Shown here: positions 33,703-40,659 of the stretch, in pieces
Layout: each line of letters begins with the position of its first letter
How positions within the stretch are numbered: position 1 is the stretch's first letter
Assembly: GCF_016834655.1 (NCBI RefSeq)
Contig: NZ_JAENHP010000022.1
Span: 62,001 to 126,000 of the forward strand
Length of the DNA: 64,000 bases
Source of the DNA: Paractinoplanes ovalisporus
GTDB taxonomy: Bacteria > Actinomycetota > Actinomycetes > Mycobacteriales > Micromonosporaceae
Direction of reading: 5' to 3'
Translations under genes and position numbers: made by a program
The notes under the pieces: generated by a model
Told to the model about the DNA's origin: nothing
The model's input: the letters and a program-made list of their open reading frames with translations, nothing else
Database searches by the model: none

Positions 33703-34942
33703 CGGCCGGACGAGGGTGGTGGTCGTCGGCTCCGGCTGGCGCTTCCTCTCCGGCATCAGCTATTACACCTGCCGGCTCAGCAACGCGCTGGCCGAGCGCT
33801 ACGAGGTGGGCGCGATCCTCATGCGGCAGCTGCTGCCGACCCGCCTCTATCCGGGGCGGGGCCGGGTGGGTCAACGGCTCAACCAGCTTGCGTACGACCG
33901 GGAGGTGCACGTTTTCGACGGCGTCGACTGGTGGGGCGTCCCCAGCCTGGTCAACGCGGTGCGGTGGCTGCGCTCGTTCCGGCCCGAAGTGCTGGTGCTG
34001 CAGTGGTGGACCGGCACCGTGCTGCACTCGTATCTGGTGCTGTGCCTGGCCGCGCGCCGTCTCGGCATCCGGGTCGTGGTCGAGTTCCACGAGGTGCAGG
34101 ACACCGGCGAAGCCCAGCACCTGCTGGCCGCCTGGTACACCCGCAAGCTGATCAAGCCGCTGCTGCGCCGCACCGACGGGGTGATCGTGCACTCCGCGTT
34201 CGACCGGGTGTCGGTGCGCACCACGTACGACCTGGCCGGGGTGCCGGACGAGATCGCGCTGCACGGGCCGTTCGACCACCGCACGACCGAGCTGCCGCTG
34301 CGCGTGGCCGACGGGCGGGTCCGCCTGCTGTTCTTCGGCACCATCCGGCCGTACAAGGGCCTGGAGGATCTGGTCGAGGCCTTCGGCAAGCTGCCGTCGC
34401 ACTACACGCTGACGGTGGTGGGGGAGACCTGGGAGGGCTGGACCATGCCGGCCGACATGATCGCGGAATCGCCGGCCGCCGCGCGGATCACGTTCGTCAA
34501 CCGCTACGTCGCCGACTCCGAGGTGGACGGGTTCTTCGCCGACGCCGACGTGGTGGTGCTGCCCTACCGGCGCAGCTCGGCCAGCGGGCCGCTGCACATC
34601 GCGATGAGCCACGGGCTGCCGGTCGTCGTCACGGCGGTGGGCGGGCTGGTCGAGGCGGCGTCCGAATACACCGGGACCACCTTCGTGGCCGCCGGGTCGC
34701 CGTCGGCGCTGGCCGATGCCGTGCTGTCCGCGACCGAGAAGGCCGGAAGGCGGCACACCGACCCCTCCTCGTGGGAGAAGTCGGTGGCCGCCTTCACTCG
34801 CTTGTTCGCCCGGATGGGCGTGGCCGTCACTTCTTCGTCGGCCGTTACTTCTTCGTCGGCCGTCTCTTCCTCGCCTCAGGAGGCGGTGATCACCGCGTCG
34901 TCGAACCAGACGGTGCCGGTGTTCTCACCCGACTTGAGGTGA
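33674..34942 (+). CDS. Glycosyltransferase (GT-B, GT4-like) with repeat-extended C-terminus
   Basis: 422 residues. VVVVGSGWRFLSGISYYTCRL and VEFHEVQDTGEA give the acceptor side; LLFFGTIRPYKGLEDLVEAF and LPYRRSSASGPLHIAMSHG the donor side, where a Ser replaces the first Glu of the usual EX7E. The start is GTG with GAGGAGG six bases upstream, overlapping the previous gene by 29 bp. The tail (AVTSSS units, then about 22 residues) is created by an 18-bp repeat and by reading through the end of the convergent GH5 gene, so the functional enzyme probably ends near residue 380. Confidence 0.82.
   Translation: MPASPPLPADGRTRVVVVGSGWRFLSGISYYTCRLSNALAERYEVGAILMRQLLPTRLYPGRGRVGQRLNQLAYDREVHVFDGVDWWGVPSLVNAVRWLRSFRPEVLVLQWWTGTVLHSYLVLCLAARRLGIRVVVEFHEVQDTGEAQHLLAAWYTRKLIKPLLRRTDGVIVHSAFDRVSVRTTYDLAGVPDEIALHGPFDHRTTELPLRVADGRVRLLFFGTIRPYKGLEDLVEAFGKLPSHYTLTVVGETWEGWTMPADMIAESPAAARITFVNRYVADSEVDGFFADADVVVLPYRRSSASGPLHIAMSHGLPVVVTAVGGLVEAASEYTGTTFVAAGSPSALADAVLSATEKAGRRHTDPSSWEKSVAAFTRLFARMGVAVTSSSAVTSSSAVSSSPQEAVITASSNQTVPVFSPDLR
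34823..34875 (+). repeat. 18-bp tandem repeat at the glycosyltransferase 3' end
   Basis: Nearly three units starting at 34823, 34841 and 34859 (GCCGTCACTTCTTCGTCG type) encode AVTSSS. The last unit abuts the stop codon of the convergent GH5 gene at 34876. Confidence 0.9.
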
Positions 34943-36432
34943 ACCTGCATGCTGGCCGAGCCGGCCGGGGCGACCCCGTCGACCGACAGCTTGGTCCAGC
35001 CGGTGGTGCCGACCGGCAGCCAGTTCGACGACACGCCGCCGAGCCACTTGTCGTTGGCGTCGAACCAGCTCAGGGCGATCTGGGTGGTGCCCGTGGCCGC
35101 GTTGCCGCGGGCCCACACCTCGCCGTGCCACTTCTGCGCGGACTTGACGGGCGCGATCGGGGCGACCCGGTAGGACGGCGAGCCGGCCGAGGTCTTGCCG
35201 GTGTTGGTCATGCTGACCGACCACTTGCCGGTGCGGGCCATGCTCTGCGTCTTGACGGCCAGACCCAGCTCGGGCATGTAGGCCCGCCACGGGGTCAGGT
35301 TGTTGCCGGCCTCGAAGCTCGGGTCCATGACACTGGCCGGCATGGTCGTGTTGGTCCACCCGGCCTTGACCACGGCGGCGGCCGGCTTGGCGGTGCCGTC
35401 GAGGCGGTAGAGGCCGTAGCTGTACTGGGCCGGGATGCGCGAGACGGCCGAGGACGGGATGGCGCCCGTGGCGAAGTCGTTGAGCGTCCACGGCGCCACC
35501 GACTGCACGCCGGCGGCCTCGGCCGCCTCGAAGACGCGGGCCAGGAACGCGGCCTGCTCACCCTCGGTGTTCTGCAGGGTGTTCAGGCCGGTCTCGCCGA
35601 TGGTGATCGGGGTCGGCGCGACCGCGGCCTGCGCGCCCTTGATCAGGGTGAGCGCGCGCTCCGAGTTGCCGTACAGGTGGAACTCGTAGAAGTCGACCGA
35701 GGTCGAGCCGAGGGTGCTCTTGACCTTGGCCAGGCCCTTGGCGCCGGAGACACCGTCGGTCGAGACCGTCAGCGGCATCGTCGGGAACGCCGACCGCAGC
35801 GCCGGGATCATCTTCTTGGCCCAGGTCATCGCGGCGGTGTTGCCGGGGTCGATCTCGTTCTGCAGCTCGAAGGACAGCACGCGCTTGTCGTCCTTGTAAC
35901 GCGTGAGCACGGTCTTGGTCCAGGCCACGCTCTCGTCCACGTCGCCGTAGGCGTCCCACCAGTCGAAGAGCGTGAACTTGACGGTCATGCCCCGGGCGGC
36001 GGCGATGTCGACGAACTGGGCCAGCCGGTCCTGGTAGCCGTTCCACGGCTTGGGCCAGCCGAACGTGCTCGGGAAGATGATGACCCGCACGTTGTCGGCG
36101 CCGAGCGCGTCGGCCTTGGCCAGGTCGGCGTCGATCTTGGCCGGGTTCCACTCGGTCCACATCTTCGACCAGCCCGCCGCCGACGGGTAGTAGTTCAGCG
36201 TCTTGGCGTTCTTCACCAGGGCCAGGCGGGAGGCCAGCGTCGGGACGGCCGGGGCGGTCTCGGCGGCCTTCACCGTCGTCTTCGGCGTGGTCGCCTTGAC
36301 GGCGGGAGCGCTGGTCCGCATGACCGACTTCGCGGCCTTGGCCGGGGCGGCGGTGGCCGGGGCGTGCGGAAGGGCGAGGCCCAGGAGCAGCGAGGAGGCC
36401 AGGACGGCGGCGCAGCGGCGAGGCGAGAACAC
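34876..36432 (-). CDS. Secreted GH5-like glycoside hydrolase with C-terminal CBM
   Basis: 518 residues. Signal peptide 1-29 (RRCAAVLASSLLLGLALPHAPATA), Ala/Thr/Lys-rich linker to about 60, then a (beta/alpha)8 domain. The acid/base lies in LSFELQNEID (Glu193) and the nucleophile in PITIGETGLNT (Glu280), as in clan GH-A, family 5-like enzymes. Residues about 370-518 form a CBM4/9-like beta-sandwich (MDPSFEAGNNLTPWRAY, ending VWFDDAVI). Likely substrate is a beta-glucan or beta-mannan. The GTG start at 36432 is chosen for the signal peptide and a GAAGGG site upstream; a longer frame begins at 36531. It converges on, and overlaps by 67 bp, the glycan operon, so it may trim its product. Confidence 0.82.
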   Translation of the reverse strand: MFSPRRCAAVLASSLLLGLALPHAPATAAPAKAAKSVMRTSAPAVKATTPKTTVKAAETAPAVPTLASRLALVKNAKTLNYYPSAAGWSKMWTEWNPAKIDADLAKADALGADNVRVIIFPSTFGWPKPWNGYQDRLAQFVDIAAARGMTVKFTLFDWWDAYGDVDESVAWTKTVLTRYKDDKRVLSFELQNEIDPGNTAAMTWAKKMIPALRSAFPTMPLTVSTDGVSGAKGLAKVKSTLGSTSVDFYEFHLYGNSERALTLIKGAQAAVAPTPITIGETGLNTLQNTEGEQAAFLARVFEAAEAAGVQSVAPWTLNDFATGAIPSSAVSRIPAQYSYGLYRLDGTAKPAAAVVKAGWTNTTMPASVMDPSFEAGNNLTPWRAYMPELGLAVKTQSMARTGKWSVSMTNTGKTSAGSPSYRVAPIAPVKSAQKWHGEVWARGNAATGTTQIALSWFDANDKWLGGVSSNWLPVGTTGWTKLSVDGVAPAGSASMQVHLKSGENTGTVWFDDAVITAS

Positions 36433-36591
36433 GACTGGTCGTTGCCCTTCGATAGATAACGCGGATATGAGTTCGGTAGCGGCTCTCCCATCGGTCGGAT
36501 CGTTCGGCGCATCTGGGTTTGTGGATTGCATTGCCGTTGCCGTGGGGTGCGGGCACGGTGCATCGGCCGTCCATCAAGATCGATGTCGGCT

Positions 36592-36602
36592 GAGCGCTTT
36601 TC
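36592..36602 (-). promoter_or_regulatory. LacI-type operator half-match upstream of GH5
   Basis: GAGCGCTTTTC, 160 bp before the GH5 start, shares GAGCGCTTT with the site at 45051 upstream of the GH16 gene. The AGCGCT core is the centre of CebR-like LacI operators. The rest of 36433-36669 holds no gene; I see no further structure I can support. Confidence 0.4.
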
Positions 36603-36669
36603 CTGAGCGGTTCTATCGACCGCCGTTCATGGTTCTTGAGCGGCGCTCGGTCTTGCCGGGCCTTCGGGC

Positions 36670-38457
36670 TTATCCGGCGGGGTAGGTCCTCGGGGTGTAG
36701 ACGGCCGTGGTGCCGTCGCCGCGGGTCACGGCCCGGGTCTGCGAGCTGCCGATGATCAGCAGGCAGCGCATGTCGACGGTGTCCGGGTCGAGGTCGGCCA
36801 GCGTGGTCACGCGAACGGTCTCCTGCGGGCCGCCGACGTCACGCCCGACCACCACCGGGGTGGCGCCGTCGCGGTGCTCGAGCAGCAGGTTCCTGGCGGT
36901 GACGAGCTGCTCGCGGCGCGACCGGGAGGCCGGGTTGTAGATCGCGATCACGAAGTCGGCCCGCGCCGCGGCAGTCAGCCGGTCGGCGATGACCGACCAC
37001 GGCTTGAGCCGGTCGGAGAGCGACAGGACGCAGAAGTCGTGGCCGAGCGGGGCGCCGGCCCGGCTCGCGACGGCCTGGGCGGCGGTGAGGCCGGGGACGA
37101 CCCGCACCGGGACGTCCTTCCACTGCGGGTCCTCGCTGACCTCGAGCACGGCGGCGGCCATGGCGAACACGCCCGGGTCACCCGATGACACGACGGTCAC
37201 CTTGCGGCCGCGCTTGGCCAGGTCGAGCGCGAAGGCGGCGCGTTCGGCCTCGACCCGGTTGTCGGACGGGTGCTTGCGCTGGTGCGGGGCGGTTGCGACG
37301 CGGTCGAGGTAGGGCTGGTAGCCGATCAGGTCGTCGGCGCCGGCGAGGGCGCCGCGCGCTTCCGGGGTGAGCCACATCGGGTCGCCGGGGCCGAGCCCGA
37401 CCACGGTCACGCTCCCGCGTCTTGAGGCAGCCGTGTCGCCGGCGGTCGTGCCTTCTTCCGTCGCGGCCGTGTTCCCGGCGGTCCTGCCCTCCTTCGCCGC
37501 GCTGCCGCTTTTCCCCTCCGCGAGTGCGGTCGCGCCCCTCGCCTCCGCGCCGCCGTCGTGTTCCTCCACGAATGCGGTTGCGGCCGGGCTGGGCAGCAGC
37601 GCCAGCGAGAAGTAGGGGACGGAACCGGGGTCGACGTCGGCGAGTTTCGCGTGGCGTTCGCGGTCGGTCGTGGCGCGCTCGACATACCAGGCGTCGTCGG
37701 CGCGGCCGGCCCGGGTCAGGGCCTCGCGCACGCCCTCGAAGGTGCGGCCCAGCTTCATGACGGCGGCGGAATCGGTGGCGGCCAGGCGGGCGGCCAGCTC
37801 GGCCGGGGGCAGGGTGCCGGGCAGCACGGTCAGGATCTCGTCGCGCTCCATCAGCGGGCGGCCGAGCACGGCCGAGGCGGCGCTGACCGAGGTGACGCCG
37901 GGGACGACCTCGGTCGGGTAGCGGTGGGCCAGCCGCTTGTGCATGTGCATGTAGGAGCCGTAGAAGAACGGGTCGCCCTCGGCCAGCACGACCACGTCGT
38001 GGCCGGCGTCGAGGTGCGTGGCCAGGCGGGCGGCCGCCTCGGCGTAGAACTCGTCGATCGCGCCCTGGTAGCCGCCCGGGTGGTCGGTCGCCTCGGTCGT
38101 GACCGGGTAGATCAGCGGCTCCTCGATCTGCCCCTCGCGCAGCAGTCCGGCCGCGATCGCGCGGGCGTTGCTGCGCCCGTGCCGCGCCGCGTGGTAGGCC
38201 ACGACGTCGGCCGCCTCGATCAGCCGGGCCGCCTTGAGCGTGATCAGGTCGGGGTCGCCCGGTCCGACGCCGACGCCGTAGAGACGCCCACTCGGCCGGT
38301 TGTTCCCGTTCGGCCGGCTGTTCCCGTTCGGCTGACTTTCTCCGTTCGGCTGGCTGTTCCCGTTCGGCCGGCTGTCTCCGTTCGCCGCGGGCGTGACGGA
38401 GGATGGCGTATTGGTGCTCTCCGCGTGGCCGGGGGCGCCGGGTGGGGTTGTGGTCAT
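36670..38457 (-). CDS. cobIJ: Fused precorrin-2 C20- and precorrin-3B C17-methyltransferase
   Basis: A 595-residue bifunctional corrin-ring enzyme. Residues 59-296 are CobI (YGVGVGPGDPDLITLKA; AEGDPFFYGSYMHMHKRL; VPGVTSVSAASA). An Ala/Gly/Thr/Glu linker (297-346) leads to CobJ (347-595; VTVVGLGPGDPMWLTPEA; VVSSGDPGVFAMA; IYNPASRSRREQL). The CobI-CobJ fusion is known from actinobacteria. The N-terminal 25-57 is a (P-N-G-N-S-R)-like repeat encoded by 18-bp units. It follows cobH with two bases between stop and start. Confidence 0.93.
   Translation of the reverse strand: MTTTPPGAPGHAESTNTPSSVTPAANGDSRPNGNSQPNGESQPNGNSRPNGNNRPSGRLYGVGVGPGDPDLITLKAARLIEAADVVAYHAARHGRSNARAIAAGLLREGQIEEPLIYPVTTEATDHPGGYQGAIDEFYAEAAARLATHLDAGHDVVVLAEGDPFFYGSYMHMHKRLAHRYPTEVVPGVTSVSAASAVLGRPLMERDEILTVLPGTLPPAELAARLAATDSAAVMKLGRTFEGVREALTRAGRADDAWYVERATTDRERHAKLADVDPGSVPYFSLALLPSPAATAFVEEHDGGAEARGATALAEGKSGSAAKEGRTAGNTAATEEGTTAGDTAASRRGSVTVVGLGPGDPMWLTPEARGALAGADDLIGYQPYLDRVATAPHQRKHPSDNRVEAERAAFALDLAKRGRKVTVVSSGDPGVFAMAAAVLEVSEDPQWKDVPVRVVPGLTAAQAVASRAGAPLGHDFCVLSLSDRLKPWSVIADRLTAAARADFVIAIYNPASRSRREQLVTARNLLLEHRDGATPVVVGRDVGGPQETVRVTTLADLDPDTVDMRCLLIIGSSQTRAVTRGDGTTAVYTPRTYPAG
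38288..38395 (-). repeat. Six 18-bp repeats at the 5' end of cobIJ
   Basis: CCGTTCGG-type words recur exactly every 18 bp at 38288 (degenerate), 38306, 38324, 38342, 38360 and 38378. They encode the Pro-Asn-Gly-rich leader in front of the CobI fold. Confidence 0.93.
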
Positions 38458-38458
38458 C

Positions 38459-39076
38459 TCACTCCGCCTCGGAGGCCAGGGCGTTGACGGCGGCGGCGGT
38501 GATGGCGCTTCCGCCGCGGCGGCCGCGGACGATCAGGTGCTCGAGGTCGGAGGCGGCCAGGGCCTCCTTGGATTCGGCGGCGCCGATGAAACCGACCGGG
38601 ATGCCGAGGACGGCGGCCGGGCGCGGGGCGCCGGCGGCGATCATCTCGAGCAGCCGGAACAGGGCCGTGGGGGCGTTGCCGATGGCCACGACCGACCCTT
38701 CGAGGTGGTCGAGCCACAGGTCGAGTGCGGCCGCGCTGCGGGTGGTGCCCAGACTCTCGGCCAGCGCGGGGACCTCGGGTGCCCGCAGGGTGCAGACGAC
38801 CTCGTTGGCGGCCGGGAGGCGCTTGCGGGTGATGCCCGAGGCGACCATCTCGGCGTCGCAGAGAACCGGGGCGCCGTCGAGCAGCGCCTTGCGGGCGGCG
38901 ACGGCGACCTGGGGGGAGTAGGCGATGTCGCGGACCAGGTCGACCATGCCGCAGGCGTGGATCATGCGGACGGCGACCCGGGCCACCTCGGCCGGCAGCC
39001 CGCCCAGGTCGGCCTCGGCCCTGATCGTGGCGAAGGAACGCCGGTAGATCTCGGCGCCGTCCCTCTCGTACTCCAT
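38459..39076 (-). CDS. cobH: Precorrin-8X methylmutase
   Basis: A 205-residue enzyme moving a methyl group from C-11 to C-12 to give hydrogenobyrinate. VRMIHACGMVDLVRDI holds the catalytic His40. PAANEVVCTL, GNAPTALFRLLEMI and VGFIGAAESKEAL are the other family blocks. Length is normal. GAGGAGG precedes the ATG, which overlaps the cobG stop by one base (TGATG). Confidence 0.94.
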   Translation of the reverse strand: MEYERDGAEIYRRSFATIRAEADLGGLPAEVARVAVRMIHACGMVDLVRDIAYSPQVAVAARKALLDGAPVLCDAEMVASGITRKRLPAANEVVCTLRAPEVPALAESLGTTRSAAALDLWLDHLEGSVVAIGNAPTALFRLLEMIAAGAPRPAAVLGIPVGFIGAAESKEALAASDLEHLIVRGRRGGSAITAAAVNALASEAE

Positions 39077-40410
39077 CAGATCCTCCTCGCGGCGGCGACG
39101 GCCCGTGCGGTGTCGCCGGTGAACATCTCCTCGTCCGGTTGCCGGGTCACGGCGTAACCGGACGGGGTGGCCTCGACCCGCACGTGCGGCCCGGACGGGC
39201 TGCCGCACCCGCGGGCGCAGCCGATCCAGTGCACGGGCAGACCGTCCGAGTACGCGCTGGTGCTATCGGCATCGGCCCGCACGTCGGCCAGGGATTTCGC
39301 GCAGCCGGGTCGCCCGGCGCAGGCGGTCACGCCGGCCCAGCGGGTGGTCGGGTCGACCGGCAGCCCGGCGTCGTCGAGGGCCCGGGCCCACCGGCGGGCG
39401 GCTTCGGGCGTCAGATCGGGCACCACCACCCCGCGCCACGGCGTCACCACGAGCCGCCGAGCCGTGGCGAGCAGCCGCAACGCCTCGCCACCGAGCCGCC
39501 CGAGCGGCACAAGCGCCCCCACTGCGACCAGCCCGTCACCCTGCCGCACAACCCCGATCGGGGCCGGTGCCGGGGCCAGGGTCGGTGCCGGGGTCAGGGT
39601 CGGCGTCGGATCCCCCATCCCTTCGCGGACAAATCCGATTTGTCGGACAGGCTCGAGCGGGGGTGGGAAAAGCGGGAGGCCGTCGGTCGCAACGGAAGCA
39701 GGAGGCGCGTCTGCGGGTTTGCCGGCGCCGACCGTCGACGTGGGGAGGCCGAGGACCGCCGCGGTGCGGACGGCGACGCGGGCCGGGCCGTTCGGCAGCT
39801 CGTGCAGTCGCCACGCCGGCGCATCGGAAGCGGACCCGGCCTGCGCAGCCCGCTCGGCCAGGAAAGCGTTCGCGGCGGCCAGCAGGGCAGCGACCACGCC
39901 GTCGGCGGCCACTCGCAGACCGGCGTCGTGGCCCGCGAAGAGGATGGCGAACGCTTCGTCGGCGACGGGGAGTGCGGCCACGTCGGCGTCCAGGGTGGTC
40001 GGGCCGATCGCGAAGAGGAAACGGCCCGGCAGGGCGGCCAGCGCCGGGGTGGCGCAGAGGGCCCGGTCGAGGTCGGTCACCAGGGCGCGGATCGTGGCGT
40101 CGGCCAGAGGTGGGGCGGCGATGTTGCGTACGGTCTCGTGGGTCTCCGAAGGCAGCAGGCCGGCGGCCGACAACCGGGCCGCGAGCACCGCCGGGTCGGC
40201 CTCCCGCAACGCTCGGAGCTGGACGTTCGCGCGGGATGTCAGCTCCAGGTGGCCGTCGCCGAAGGCCGCGGCGAGCGAGGCCAGCGCCGTCAGCTGCGGG
40301 CCGGTGAGCATGCCGCCGGGGAGCCGGACCCGGGCCAGCGGACCGTCGGCCGCCTTGTGCAGACGCAGGGCGCCCGGGCAGGCATCGACGGGAGACTCAC
40401 GGGCAGGCAC
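39076..40410 (-). CDS. cobG: Precorrin-3B synthase (CobG)
   Basis: A 444-residue oxygen-dependent ring-contraction enzyme of the nitrite/sulfite-reductase family. Ferredoxin-like half-domain at the N-terminus (LPGGMLTGPQLTALASLA; LTSRANVQLRAL). Cys of the 4Fe-4S/siroheme-type cluster lie in CAGRPGCAKS and CARGCGSP. Its presence points to the aerobic cobalamin route. A Pro/Ala/Thr low-complexity segment (PTLTPAPTLAPAPAP) lies mid-protein. The start is GTG with TAGTAT seven bases upstream, so the cobG-cobH-cobIJ message is probably leaderless. Confidence 0.9.
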   Translation of the reverse strand: MPARESPVDACPGALRLHKAADGPLARVRLPGGMLTGPQLTALASLAAAFGDGHLELTSRANVQLRALREADPAVLAARLSAAGLLPSETHETVRNIAAPPLADATIRALVTDLDRALCATPALAALPGRFLFAIGPTTLDADVAALPVADEAFAILFAGHDAGLRVAADGVVAALLAAANAFLAERAAQAGSASDAPAWRLHELPNGPARVAVRTAAVLGLPTSTVGAGKPADAPPASVATDGLPLFPPPLEPVRQIGFVREGMGDPTPTLTPAPTLAPAPAPIGVVRQGDGLVAVGALVPLGRLGGEALRLLATARRLVVTPWRGVVVPDLTPEAARRWARALDDAGLPVDPTTRWAGVTACAGRPGCAKSLADVRADADSTSAYSDGLPVHWIGCARGCGSPSGPHVRVEATPSGYAVTRQPDEEMFTGDTARAVAAARRI

Positions 40411-40417
40411 GGCCCGG

Positions 40418-40423
40418 ATACTA
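40418..40423 (-). promoter_or_regulatory. -10 element TAGTAT, leaderless start of cobG
   Basis: TAGTAT on the minus strand ends seven bases before the GTG of cobG. A leaderless message leaves no room for a riboswitch on this side. Confidence 0.6.
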
Positions 40424-40499
40424 CGTTCGTCCGGGGGCCGGACCGCATCCTCGGGTCGGGATCGTCACACAGCGGCACCCTCCTTGACTCCGGGTATCG

Positions 40500-40640
40500 G
40501 CTCCGGGAAGGCTGGGAGGTCACGAGCGGCGACGCCGCGGAGGAAGCCGGTGCGAGTCCGGCGCGGTCCCGCCACTGTCACCGGGGAAACCCGGGAGCCA
40601 GGAACTCCGGTCGCCGTGATCTCTACTACCCGGGGCGCGG
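40500..40640 (+). promoter_or_regulatory. Cobalamin (B12) riboswitch controlling cobN
   Basis: The conserved core runs 40542-40578: GGAAGCCGGTGCGAGTCCGG, then a G-C-rich arm, then CCCGCCACTGT. The second conserved block CCGGGAGCCAGGAACTC is at 40591-40607. These are the landmarks of actinobacterial cobalamin riboswitches. GGGG-CGCGGA-CCCC at 40632-40645, next to the cobN ribosome site GAGGGGAG, is a candidate expression-platform stem acting on translation. The outer boundaries are approximate. Confidence 0.92.
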
Positions 40641-40659
40641 ACCCCGAGGGGAGCTGTGC

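Noticed and set aside
36433..36669. Possible c-di-GMP or c-di-AMP riboswitch upstream of the GH5 gene
   Set aside because: I could not match the conserved blocks of either class on the minus strand.
39139..40659. Very long 5' extension of the cobN frame
   Set aside because: It would run through cobG (antisense) and the riboswitch; homologues start near 40660, where there is a ribosome site.
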